Below are positions 50,833 to 59,765 of a DNA stretch of 64,000 nucleotides, in pieces (the stretch's first letter is position 1; every line of letters begins with the position of its first letter). Both the position numbers and the translations under genes were made by a program. Source of the stretch: Lederbergia sp. NSJ-179 (lineage in GTDB: Bacteria > Bacillota > Bacilli > Bacillales > Bacillaceae_C); assembly GCF_022867885.1 (NCBI RefSeq), contig NZ_JALIFP010000009.1, positions 62,001 through 126,000 on the forward strand, given 5' to 3'. The notes below the pieces were generated by a model, which saw nothing but the letters and a program-made list of their open reading frames with translations, was not told the origin of the DNA and did not search any database.

Positions 50833-51417
50833 TTAGTCTAGGACCGAGAGTGTAATTTTAACAATATCATTTAAAACAACGGGATTCGAAGTGGATTTAG
50901 ATGCAATAAATAGACTATATCGAGCATGGTTCAAAAATCGGGCAAGTGCCATAAGATCATCGTGCCGCTCACTTAATTCCCCTTCTTTTTGTGCGCGGAT
51001 TAATGCTCGATAAAATGCGGATACTTCATGTTCCATGTTCGTTTCAACCAATTTTGAAATTTCCTGATCATGTGGCGCCAGTTCTACTGCCGTATTGATC
51101 ATAAAACATCCTTTTTTTCGTTCTTCATCAATGAGAAATTTTACTAAATCGTAAAAAACAACCATGATGGATTCCTTTGGCGAGTCGTATCTTTCAAGCG
51201 CGTTATTTAGATACGTTATCTTCTGATCCGCATAATGTTTTAAAGAGGCTAAAAATAAGTCGTGTTTATTTCCATAGGTATCATACATACTTTGCTTTGC
51301 AATTCCCAAATGTTTCAGTAGTTCTTGAAGGGAAGTACCCTCATAGCCCCGATACCAAAAGAATTCCATTGCTTTGCTGAGAACCTTTGCTTTATCAAAT
51401 TCTTTATGTCTTGCCAT
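50833..51417 (-). CDS. TetR family repressor
   Basis: A 194-residue regulator. The N-terminal helix-turn-helix (TSLQELLKHLGIAKQSMYDT) is of the AcrR/QacR kind, followed by a ligand domain with a TetR_C region. GGGG precedes the ATG. It lies upstream of the MFS pump and probably represses it through the palindromes between them. Confidence 0.88.
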   Translation of the reverse strand: MARHKEFDKAKVLSKAMEFFWYRGYEGTSLQELLKHLGIAKQSMYDTYGNKHDLFLASLKHYADQKITYLNNALERYDSPKESIMVVFYDLVKFLIDEERKKGCFMINTAVELAPHDQEISKLVETNMEHEVSAFYRALIRAQKEGELSERHDDLMALARFLNHARYSLFIASKSTSNPVVLNDIVKITLSVLD

Positions 51418-51637
51418 GTGCCTTTTCCCCTTTCTTTTAAAAGAATAACATTTTCGGAATGAATGGTCAAAAATTATAAGGCCCTTTTCCGTCTTTTTAA
51501 ATGATTACCATGCTAGCAGAGGTGGTCGTTTCATTTGATTCGCACTCGAATGTCCATGAGTAGATTCCGCTTATAAGGCCTCATTTCATAATGGAAATTC
51601 ATCATTTAGCGTATATAAATATGGGTAGTTTTATTTA
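51418..51637. other. Intergenic region before the attenuated MFS gene
   Basis: AT-rich; includes a GACCATTC half-site near 51460 that could be a tetR autoregulatory operator. No gene is supported here. Confidence 0.4.
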
Positions 51638-51667
51638 TTGACAAATTCTAGTTATTAAAGATACCAT
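51638..51667 (+). promoter_or_regulatory. Sigma-A promoter of the drug MFS leader
   Basis: TTGACA (51638-51643) and TACCAT (51662-51667) are 18 bases apart. The transcript would carry two short leader frames and a hairpin before the pump gene. Confidence 0.65.
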
Positions 51668-51724
51668 TTAAACATAAATATTTTAAAAATTGAGATGAAT
51701 CATTTCTGGAGGGAAAACCTTTCT

Positions 51725-51769
51725 GTGAGCAACTCGCCCAGTTCATATCGTAATGTCGATGTTAGGTAG
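51725..51769 (+). CDS. Leader peptide 1 (14 residues)
   Basis: GTG-started frame reading MSNSPSSYRNVDVR. GGAGGG lies 11 bases upstream, the best ribosome binding site in the leader. Its stop is 2 bases before the start of leader peptide 2, so reading can pass from one to the next. Confidence 0.6.
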   Translation: MSNSPSSYRNVDVR

Positions 51770-51771
51770 TG

Positions 51772-51840
51772 ATGAACGTTATGATGATATTCTTATGTAT
51801 AAACAAGTGCCCACCTTTATTTGGAAGCTATACATGCTAA
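51772..51840 (+). CDS. Leader peptide 2 (22 residues)
   Basis: ATG frame starting MNVMMIFLCINK and ending FGSYTC. Its codons for CPPLFG contain the left arm of the hairpin that covers the ribosome binding site of the pump gene, and its stop lies in the loop. A ribosome stalled here would open that hairpin. Confidence 0.65.
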   Translation: MNVMMIFLCINKCPPLFGSYTC

Positions 51841-51855
51841 ACCAAATAAAGGAGG
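51811..51855 (+). promoter_or_regulatory. Hairpin that hides the ribosome binding site of the MFS gene
   Basis: CCACCTTTATTTGG (51811-51824) pairs with CCAAATAAAGGAGG (51842-51855) at 13 of 14 positions. The right arm contains the AAAGGAGG site of the downstream gene. This is the layout of translational attenuators such as those of erm and cat genes. Confidence 0.8.
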
Positions 51856-51867
51856 ATTCTTATTATT

Positions 51868-53358
51868 ATGAACATGAATCGATCGATGGTTATGATCTCT
51901 ATCTTTGTCGCTACCTTTTTAGCGGCTGCAGAGTCATCGATTGTTACAACCGCCATGCCTAAAATTGTAGGTTCCCTTCAGGGCATTGAGCTTATGAATG
52001 GGGTATTTACGGTTTATTTGCTGGCCTCTACCGTTACTGTATTGATTTTCGGCAAGCTGTCCGATTTATACGGAAGGAAGCTTATTTTCGCCGTGGGCGC
52101 TGCAATTTTCTTGATCGGTTCTGCCCTGTGCGGTCTAGCCCAAACGATGGAGCAATTGATTGCTTTCCGGCTTGTTCAAGGAATCGGTGCTGGTGCTATT
52201 TTGCCGGTCACACAGACGATCATTGCGGATATTTATCCCTCGGAAGATAAACGGGCCCAGATGATTGGACTTACGGCTTTCGTTTGGGGAGGATCGGGTG
52301 TGATTGGGCCTCTGCTCGGCGGTTTCTTCGTCGATTATGTCTCCTGGCATTGGATTTTCTTTTTCAATATTCCATTTGGTCTGGCGGCCATCCTTCTCAT
52401 GGTGATGTTTCTACAAGAGAAGATTGAGAAAAGCAAAAAAACAATTGATTACTGGGGTATCCTTACCTTCTCATTAAGCATGCTATCTTTATTATATGCG
52501 GTTCAGAAGGGTGGGGAGGGGCATTGGCTATCGGGGCAGGTCCTTTGGTGTATCGCCGCTTTCGTCGTGTTGATGGGGTTATTTTTATGGATAGAAACGA
52601 AAGCAAAGGAACCGATCTTACCCTTGTACATGTTTCGGGAGCTTAAAATCTTGTCAGCCAACTTCATTCAATTTCTCGTGAATGCGATCATGATGGGAAC
52701 GTTAGTGTATATGCCGATGTGGTTCCAAGGAGGATTGGGAACGGGAGCAATGGAAGCAGGACTCATGCTCGCTCCCTTAGCGATTTTCTGGGCATTCGGT
52801 TCCTACCTATGCGGGAAAATGCTTGTGCAACAAGGGATAAGAGTAACCTCGTTCACAGGCAATATGATCTTGATTCTATGCGGAGTGTGGCTGGCGGCGA
52901 TGCAATTAACGAGCAGTTCGTATGGCTTTTACTTGATTTCCGCATTGCTCGGCATTAGTTTTGGCATCACCGTGACCTTGTATACCGTTGTCGTTCAATC
53001 CGCAGTCGATTCTTCCTTAAGCGGAGTGGCAACAGCGACCAATTCTTTGTTTCGTTCGTTAGGACAAATGTTGGGGGCTTCCGTGTTCGGCAGCTACTTT
53101 AACTCCCGGATTGTTCAGCACATGGCGACCGAAAACTTGGAAAGTGCGGATATCAATCAAATGAACAGATTGATCAACGCATCAGGCACCGATCAGCTTT
53201 CCCCTTCGATGCTTTCACAATTGCAAGATATTCTTGTTTCCAGCATCCATGATGTTTTTATCGTGTTTCTGGGGTTAGCCATAGTGTGTGTGTTAGCAAC
53301 GCTGTTATTGCCAAAATCCAATCATAGCGGAGCGGATAGTGTAACCAAGTCCCAATAA
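51868..53358 (+). CDS. Multidrug MFS transporter, EmrB/QacA (DHA2) family
   Basis: A 496-residue proton-coupled exporter with 14 predicted membrane segments. Motifs include GKLSDLYGRKL (loop 2-3) and SGVIGPLLGGFFVDY-like motif C. AAAGGAGG lies 11 bases before the ATG and is covered by the attenuator hairpin. Base composition is richer in G and C than the neighbours, hinting at acquisition from elsewhere. The attenuator suggests induction by a ribosome-targeting drug; the substrate is inferred only. Confidence 0.87.
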   Translation: MNMNRSMVMISIFVATFLAAAESSIVTTAMPKIVGSLQGIELMNGVFTVYLLASTVTVLIFGKLSDLYGRKLIFAVGAAIFLIGSALCGLAQTMEQLIAFRLVQGIGAGAILPVTQTIIADIYPSEDKRAQMIGLTAFVWGGSGVIGPLLGGFFVDYVSWHWIFFFNIPFGLAAILLMVMFLQEKIEKSKKTIDYWGILTFSLSMLSLLYAVQKGGEGHWLSGQVLWCIAAFVVLMGLFLWIETKAKEPILPLYMFRELKILSANFIQFLVNAIMMGTLVYMPMWFQGGLGTGAMEAGLMLAPLAIFWAFGSYLCGKMLVQQGIRVTSFTGNMILILCGVWLAAMQLTSSSYGFYLISALLGISFGITVTLYTVVVQSAVDSSLSGVATATNSLFRSLGQMLGASVFGSYFNSRIVQHMATENLESADINQMNRLINASGTDQLSPSMLSQLQDILVSSIHDVFIVFLGLAIVCVLATLLLPKSNHSGADSVTKSQ

Positions 53359-53370
53359 GCAGTTTCGGAT

Positions 53371-53408
53371 AAGGTCAACCTGGAGTGGAATTTCAGGTTG
53401 ACCTTTTT
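53371..53408 (+). terminator. Terminator of the drug MFS gene
   Basis: AAGGTCAACCTG and CAGGTTGACCTT form a perfect 12-bp stem with an 11-base loop and a T-run. Confidence 0.9.
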
Positions 53409-53834
53409 TCTAATTGGGGTAGCGTGTAAATGCAGTTTTAAAAAAGTTTGATCAGTTATAATAAAGTTTCAAAAAAAAAAATAAAGCAATCTTCTTTCAG
53501 CTTTGAGGAGTAAAAATTCTTCGAGATAATTCACTTATTTTATCCCCCTAAATTTTGATAAATATAGGATAATTTAACTGTATTTATCATGATTTAGGGG
53601 GATTTATGGATGATTACAAGAACCTGAATCCGTGACTAAGTACTTCGGACAAAAAAAGAGCGGTTTCACCTATTTCGCTCTTATTCCAAAAGGGTAATTA
53701 CGATCAAATTCAAATAAAATATTCCTTTTTCTTTAGTTGTCTTTTTTTGAAGGCATGTTGAAATAAGCCTTATGATCACTCGTTTTTTCAAAGGCTTCGT
53801 CACCAATCTTATTTTATTTAGCAGTAAAAGTGGC
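53409..53834. other. AT-rich spacer with two hairpins
   Basis: A hairpin at 53544-53601 has arms of 21 bases (19 matching), starting CCCCCTAAAT and ending ATTTAGGGGG, with a 16-base loop. A second, AAGAGCG with CGCTCTT, lies near 53657-53683. No gene is seen. The first hairpin could be a small mobile repeat. Confidence 0.5.
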
Positions 53835-54050
53835 TTAATAAAATGCACAATACAGCTTCTTAAATACGGTATACCAAAGATTATCTTTATTGAATTTCAA
53901 TTTCCACTGTCTTCCACTGTTGACAAGTTTCGAGGCTAAGGTGATTATATTTTGAATTACTGTTCGTATACGGCGCCTTTTTACATTTTTCCTTAGGGGG
54001 ACATCATTGTCTTTTAGACTTTCTTGCCCTACCATACGTAACAAATTATA
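53835..54050 (-). pseudogene. IS1380-family transposase, C-terminal fragment
   Basis: The reading MVGQESLKDNDVPLRKNVKRR and the following RIRTVIQNIITLASKLV are the C-terminal end of IS1380-type transposases. The frame begins at TTATAATTTG, where the N-terminal fragment (plus strand, ending TTATA at 55783) would have continued. The two fragments now lie in opposite orientation. Confidence 0.8.
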
Positions 54051-54689
54051 AGAGGTTGTTCAAAAAGTACCCTACTTAAATGAAATTAAAGTCTGATAAA
54101 ACCCAAATGTACATTCTAATCTGTTATTTAGGTAGATTTGGGAGATACGCTTTAAATAATTAAATGTTCAGTGAATTATCTCCTGAAAAAGGCTAAAAAA
54201 GGGCATACTCTCCCCTTGGCCATAAATAGCTTTTAAAAAAAAATAAAACTATCCGATCTAGATGGAATTTAGGCAACCAAAGGTAACGACATCTGTTCCA
54301 CCTGCTGCATTTGTAATTCCTTTATCTTTTCAACATGATTTTCGGGTAAAATCGTTGCACGCACATGCTTGATGATACGTTCAATTAACCTGAACATGTC
54401 TCTCATGATGAAAAAGGATACGGAAATAAGTCCTCGGACCAACCTTATAAAGTGGGTTTACCTTTTCAAAAACAATGGAGTCGTCTACATGATCAATGTA
54501 ATCTATTAATTCCGCATCAAAGCCGAGTGTGTTATAATAGTGAAAGGGAATTAGTTCCAATTGTAATTCCATGAAAATGCACCTTGCAAATCGGTATTTT
54601 TGATTGTGTTGTTACTTTCATTTTACCATATTTTGCTAAAGGTGCATTTTTATTTTTCGTGAAAAATAAGGGCTTTTTGAACACCCTCT
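54051..54689. mobile_element. 639-bp element with 17-bp terminal inverted repeats
   Basis: Ends AGAGGTTGTTCAAAAAG and CTTTTTGAACACCCTCT match as inverted repeats at 16 of 17 positions. They match the ends of the MITE at 21172-21327. It encodes one small frameshifted protein and no transposase. It sits exactly between the two divergent IS1380 fragments. Confidence 0.75.
54269..54572 (-). pseudogene. Frameshifted small protein inside the 639-bp element
   Basis: The first frame reads MELQLELIPFHYYNTLGFDA and reaches YFRILF; a shift there joins it to IMRDMFRLIERIIKHV and a tail ending MSLPLVA. The intact protein would be about 100 residues. I do not recognise its family. The ATG has no close ribosome binding site that I would trust. 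Confidence 0.6.
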
Positions 54690-55783
54690 ACTAGCGAACG
54701 TATTACAGCGCATACTGGTTTAGCCGTTATTGGCAATCTTTTATATCACACTTCTTTGTCACAACGATTGAATCAAGCACAACCAAGTAAAACTCAACGA
54801 AATTCAAATATCTCCAATAGGGATGTCGCCCTGTCCTATATTGGTTTACTTTGCCAAGGCAAGAATGATTTTGACCATATAGAAGCTTTCCGGGAAGACG
54901 AATTTTTCCGTTATGCTCTAAATGTCGACAATGTCCCTTCTAGTCCCACTCTCCGTCAACGATTGAATCAGGCTTCTTTAATAGATGACTGGAAGACGAT
55001 CTTATTGGAAGAGTCCGCTAACCTTATTTACCGTATGGATGCAGCCATTACGCCTGTCTATGTAGGGAATACACCCTATCTTCCCTTGGATATGGATGTC
55101 TCTCCTTTTGATAACTCCAATACGATGAAAGAAGGAGTTTCACGAACATACAAAGGTTCCGACGGTTATGCTCCTATGTTTGCCTATCTTGGGCAAGAAG
55201 GCTATGGGGTCAACGTAGAACTACGTGAAGGGAGTGTACATTCACAAAAGGGCACCCCCGAATTTCTTCAGAAAACGATTGAGCTTGCAAGACGAATGAC
55301 GAATCAACCGATTCTCCTTCGTATGGATTCAGCCTGTGACAGTGCAGATAATTTAAAAATCTGCATGATAAATAAGGTGGACTTTATCATCAAGCGTAAT
55401 CCCCGGAAAGAAACAGCAGAAGATTGGCTGTCCATCGCAAAGGATAGTGGCATCTGTCTAGAGGAGCGTCCAGGCAAAAATGTATACATGGGTTACTGTC
55501 TATCCACCATTAAGGGCACTGGTGTCCCTATCCATATCGCCTTTAAGGTGATAGAGAGGGCTATTGATAAAGACGGGCAGATCTTGCTGGTTCCAGAGAT
55601 TGAATTTGATACTTACTTTACTTCATTATTTGTGCCAACTGCCAAGATCGTGGAGCTATACGAATATCATGGAACGAGTGAACAATTTCACAGTGAACTC
55701 AAAACCGATTTAGATTTAGAGCGTTTACCTTCGGGCAAATTTGCGACGAATGATCTTATTCTTCATTTTGGATTGTTCGCTTA
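54690..55783 (+). pseudogene. IS1380-family transposase, N-terminal and central fragment
   Basis: Coding runs from the element boundary (reading TSERITAHTGLAVIGNLLYH) through RMDSACDSADNLKIC and GTSEQFHSELKTDLDLERLP, the DDE catalytic region of IS1380 transposases. The first residues and the C-terminus are missing. It stops at TTATA, where another transposase sequence begins. Confidence 0.85.
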
Positions 55784-57056
55784 TAGAGTTCGTCAAAATT
55801 CAGCGTCATTTCTTTAAAGAATTTACAAACACATTAAAAAAGATTAAAGACCCCAGGCATCAAAGCTATATCACTTATGGAGCGGAGACGATTCTATATA
55901 CGATTCTCCTGAAAAATGCATTCGGCATTGATTCAATGAGAAGCATGACGGAGCGCTTCAACAAAGAAGAATGCATTAAAAATGTAAAAAAAGTTTTGGG
56001 TTTAAAACAGCTTGAAGAGCTCCCTCATTACGATACGATCAATGACTTTTTATTCAAACTGGATGGCAAAGAACTGGAGAAAGTTAGAACGTATATGATC
56101 AAGGCACTTCTAAAAAAAAGATGCTTTGAATCATATCGGATTTCGGATAAATATTGGCTCATTGTTGTGGATGGCACGGGAATCCATACTTTTAAGGAGA
56201 AGCACTGTGATCATTGCCTGAGACGGGAATACAAGGATCAAGAGATTAGGGAAACAAAGGTCATCTACATGCATCATGTGTTAGAAGCGAAGCTGGTCGT
56301 TGGAGAGATGGTGTTCAGCATTGCTTCAGAGTTTATTGAAAACGAGTCGGAAGACGCTCCCAAACAGGACTGTGAGCTAAAGGCATTCAAAAGGATGGCC
56401 AAGAAAATCAAAAGCACATTCAAACGACTGCCCATCTGTCTTTTGGGAGACAGCCTGTATGCATGTGAGCCTGTCTTTGACATCTGCCACGATAACAAAT
56501 GGAAATACATCTTCCGTTTCAAGGAAGGCAGAATTAAAAGCATCGCGACTGAGTTCCAAGCCATCAAATACCTGGAAGAAAACAACAAAAAGAACAAACA
56601 TGAAAAAAAGAGGGAGATCAGTTTGTTTGGACCCCCGATATTTCATATAACAACAGACGCGTGAATCTTTTGGAAGCAGTATTGAAAACAGAGGACAAAG
56701 AGTTTTTGTTTATTACGGATATCAGAATCACTAAAAGGAATGCGGAAAAACTCGTCCAAGCGGGGCGGAGTCGCTGGAAAATAGAAAACGAGGGTTTTAA
56801 CCATCAGAAGAACGGGTGGCACAATATTGAACATGTGAATTCCCATAACTATACGGCAATGAAAAACCATTACCTTCTGGTGCAAATCGCCGATATCTTG
56901 GTTCAGTTGTACCTTAATGGTGCCAAGATCCTAAAGGGGCTAAAAAAATCGGCAAAAGAAAAATCCTCGGATCTGTTAGAAGCGATTCGGAGCCGCACGC
57001 TAACAGACGAGGACCTACACCAATTAAGAAAACCGATGCAAGTCAGGTTTACCTAA
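55784..57056 (+). pseudogene. DDE transposase (ISAs1/IS4-like), frameshifted
   Basis: About 425 residues in two frames. The N-terminal part has KIKDPRHQSYITYGAETILY and VVDGTGIHTFKEKHC; the C-terminal part reads ISYNNRRVNLLEAVLKTE and ends near 57056 with RKPMQVRFT. The frames meet at a run of five C at 56632-56636, where a -1 shift is needed. The element ends were not found. Assignment to the IS4-superfamily is firm, subgroup is not. Confidence 0.75.
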
Positions 57057-57320
57057 CGGTTTTATTGTATCAAAGGAGGTGATGCTAAGGAAGAGTTTTT
57101 ATAGTTATCCACAACTTTAAAGCCAAAAATAATCCATTGTGCTCGTTTTGACTTTTTTCACAGAAAAATCAATTGGTAAATTTTTACATCTGTGAATAAG
57201 TTCATTTTCTGTTTTAAGGACTAAAAAACATAAATTTACTTCTCATAGCTGACACCTGTATCCCCTGCTTGAAAAAGATATGCTAGATTGGAAAACAGCC
57301 AATTGAATATGAAACCCAAA
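57057..57320. other. Intergenic region with two DnaA boxes
   Basis: Contains TTATCCACA (57105-57113) and TGTGAATAA (57191-57199), both consensus DnaA boxes, and a strong AAAGGAGGTGAT without a following gene. It leads into the purine riboswitch. Confidence 0.5.
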
Positions 57321-57418
57321 TATGTATAACCTCAATAATATGGTTTGAGGGTCTCTACCAGGAACCGTTAAATTCTGACTACAAAAAATACCCAATCATT
57401 TGTAGTCGTTTTTTTTAT
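57321..57418 (+). ncRNA. Purine riboswitch, guanine class by sequence, ON-type
   Basis: P2 CCTCAA with TTGAGG closes the loop AATATGG; J2/3 is GTCTCTACC; P3 CAGGA with TTCTG closes the loop ACCGTTAAA; the 3-prime side is GACTACAAA. The ligand-pairing base (position 74) is the C of GAC at 57379, the guanine type, while B. subtilis pbuE has U (adenine). The terminator GACTACAAA with TTTGTAGTC plus T-run (57377-57418) uses the 3-prime strand of P1. Ligand binding should therefore allow transcription. Confidence 0.88.
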
Positions 57419-57478
57419 TTCTTTTAAATTCCCTTTGAATGTTATACGTCTATCGGGTTTCCAGCAGGAGGGATTTTA

Positions 57479-58659
57479 ATGAATTTTAGAGTTTTTATAC
57501 TTGCAGCATCTTCTGTAACAGTAGGGTTGGTGGAATTAATTGCAGGGGGAATCTTACCTGTCATTGCAAAGGATCTACATGTTGCGATAGAAGCCGCCGG
57601 ACAGCTCATCACTGTTTTTGCTCTCGTTTATGCTATTTCTGGTCCTGTACTTTTATCATTAACTGCTAATATAGAACGAAAAAAGTTGTATCTTGCAGCG
57701 TTAACCGTATTTTTTCTTGGAAATGTGATGACCTATTTCAGTCCAACTTTCCCATTCATTATGATTGCCAGGATTATTACGGCTATGAGTGCGGCTTTGG
57801 TTATTGTACTTTCTTTAACCATTGCAGCAAAGATTGTTGATCCAATACATCGAGCAAAAGCATTAGGGGTTATCTATATGGGAATTAGCTCATCACTTGT
57901 ACTGGGAGTTCCAATCGGAATTATGATAACCGATGCTTTTGGTTGGCGTTCCGTTTTTCTGGGAATTGCAGTCTTATCCATCATTTCTATGATCCTTATT
58001 TATACTTTTTTGGAAGAGATTCCTGCCGAAAAAATTCTTCCACTATCTGTGCAGATTAAATCACTTGGTAATTTAAAGATTATTGGTGCACATTTAGCCA
58101 TGATGTTCATGTTAGCAGGGCACTACACCGTTTATGCATACTTTACACCTTTTTTAGAAACCACTTTACATTTGAATCAACACTGGATTAGCATATGCTA
58201 TTTTCTTTTCGGGCTTGCAGCAGTACGCGGCGGTGCACTTGGGGGAACGCTCGCCGATTGGATTGGCTCACCAAAAAGCATGTTAATCGTTATTAGCTCT
58301 TTTGCCATTATACTCTTTGTGCTTCATACTCAACGTTTTCTTTTTTTGCATTTCTTGTTGTGATGATGGTATGGGCGGCATTAAGTTGGGCTTTGGCTCC
58401 TCCTATACAAAATTATCTTATCAATACTGATCCCGAGTCTGCTTATATTCACCAGAGCCTTAATAACTCTGCTCTTCAAATTGGGATTGCCGCAGGTTCC
58501 GGAATTGGCGGAGTGGCACTAGGCTATACAGGTTCAGTAGTAAGCACAGCCAGCATAGGTTCAGGCGTTGTGATAATTGCCCTTATATGTGCCATTTTTT
58601 CTTTATCAATATCTGGTTCCCCACAAAAAGGTCTAAATTTCAACAACCAGGATGATTGA
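57479..58659 (+). pseudogene. pbuE: Purine efflux MFS transporter, frameshifted
   Basis: The sequence matches B. subtilis PbuE (YdhL) closely: MNFRVFILAASSVTVGLVEL, then VFALVYAISGPVLLSLTA, and SWALAPPIQNYL near the end. A shift between two frames lies at a run of seven T (58341-58347); the second frame reopens as VVMMVWAALSWALAPP. Without the shift it would be about 393 residues with 12 membrane segments. GGAGG precedes the ATG. PbuE exports purine bases in B. subtilis and is switched on by an adenine riboswitch. Damage, slippage or a base-calling error are all possible. Confidence 0.85.
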
Positions 58660-58730
58660 TTCGTTCAAATTGTCGGCCCCCAAAAAAGACTTTCAATAAA
58701 ACGTTATTGGGTCATCGGTTCATATCAAAA

Positions 58731-58771
58731 ACAGTCTCTGCAAAGAACGTTTGTTTTCCTGTAGAGACTGT
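58731..58771 (-). terminator. Terminator between pbuE and the MerR gene
   Basis: ACAGTCTCT pairs with AGAGACTGT around a 23-base loop; on the minus strand TTTTTGATATG follows. Confidence 0.75.
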
Positions 58772-58812
58772 CAGTTAAATCTTTTTTAAAACAGAAGGAA
58801 CCGGTAGACTTT

Positions 58813-59580
58813 TTATTCCTGCTCTGTTTGGTTCATATAGTATTCCATCACTTGATTAAGCCATTTCTGCTCTTCTTCCGTGAATGGAGGGGGTGCCATG
58901 CTTTCCAGTTCTTGAATGTCCAACTTCTCCACATCTGCATCAGCAAGCTGGTGTATCACATCCTCACCCAAAAACGCAAAAGATTCTTGGAGATACGTTT
59001 GGATCATTTCTTGGACTTTTGGGTCCTCTGCAGGGCTTCCACATAATTGCTTTACTTTTTTAGAGAATTGGATAAATGATTGATCCAAGGAAACCAATTC
59101 GTTTTCCGTTTTATTGTAGATTGCTTCCATGACATCTGTTAGTTGATTTCGTTCCATCCATTCTTTTTGCCTATTTTCCGTTATCATATTATGAATGAGA
59201 CTAAATAATACGGCACTGTCCACCTCCACTTCTTCCTCCAGAAGCTTAATCACTCTCTTAATGGAAATTATTGATTTTTCAATTTGATGCTTCTCTTTTT
59301 CCAGCGCCTGCAAGTGAAGGGCCAGTGTTTCATTTAAATCAACAGTAAAGCTCGGCTCATGCATCATTGAAGCAATATTTTCCAGGCTGTAACCAAGGAA
59401 CTTGAGACTTAAAATTTTCTGTAAAGTTAAAATATCTTGATGACTGTAAATGCGGTGACCAGACGCCGGATCCCTTTCTGGTTGAAGCAAACCAATTTCA
59501 TCATAGTAATGCAACGTGCGAATGGATAATCCTGTTTTTTCGGCAAACTCCCCAACAGAATATTTCTTATGCTCTTTCAT
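58813..59580 (-). CDS. MerR regulator with TipAS drug-binding domain (Mta-like)
   Basis: A 255-residue regulator. The N-terminal MerR helix-turn-helix and wing (YSVGEFAEKTGLSIRTLHYY) is followed by a coiled coil (about 75-110) and a TipAS antibiotic-binding domain. The length equals B. subtilis Mta. GGGGGG precedes the ATG at 59580. Its own promoter has the 19-base spacer typical of MerR control, so it is probably autoregulated. It may also control the ABC exporter genes upstream. Confidence 0.88.
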   Translation of the reverse strand: MKEHKKYSVGEFAEKTGLSIRTLHYYDEIGLLQPERDPASGHRIYSHQDILTLQKILSLKFLGYSLENIASMMHEPSFTVDLNETLALHLQALEKEKHQIEKSIISIKRVIKLLEEEVEVDSAVLFSLIHNMITENRQKEWMERNQLTDVMEAIYNKTENELVSLDQSFIQFSKKVKQLCGSPAEDPKVQEMIQTYLQESFAFLGEDVIHQLADADVEKLDIQELESMAPPPFTEEEQKWLNQVMEYYMNQTEQE

Positions 59581-59609
59581 CAAAAATCCCCCCAGAACAA
59601 TTTGTACTC

Positions 59610-59640
59610 ATTATAAAGCCTCACGCAACTGGAGGTGCAA
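59610..59640 (-). promoter_or_regulatory. MerR-type promoter with 19-base spacer
   Basis: On the minus strand TTGCAC (59635-59640) and TATAAT (59610-59615) are 19 bases apart. Between them lies the inverted repeat CCTC...GAGG. MerR proteins untwist such over-long spacers on ligand binding. Confidence 0.8.
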
Positions 59641-59765
59641 GCGGAATTGGGGAAACAAAAGTGCAACTTCATCACCCCTGCATGATTGACAAATACTATC
59701 TAAACGGCAAATAGAATATTTCAGCCCTGGATTAATTTAAATCTATTAAGGAAGGATTTCTTTTT

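Noticed and set aside
51753-51962. A 69-codon frame overlapping the start of the drug MFS gene
   Set aside because: It runs deep into the MFS gene in another frame with no family resemblance; the shorter frames at 51725 and 51772 fit the hairpin better.
57071-57112. AAAGGAGGTGAT followed by a 12-codon frame
   Set aside because: The ATG is only 2 bases from the site and the frame is very short; probably leftover sequence of the IS region.
57377-57379. Adenine specificity for the purine riboswitch, as expected for pbuE
   Set aside because: The base that pairs with the ligand is the C of GACTAC; adenine-type RNAs have GATTAT here.
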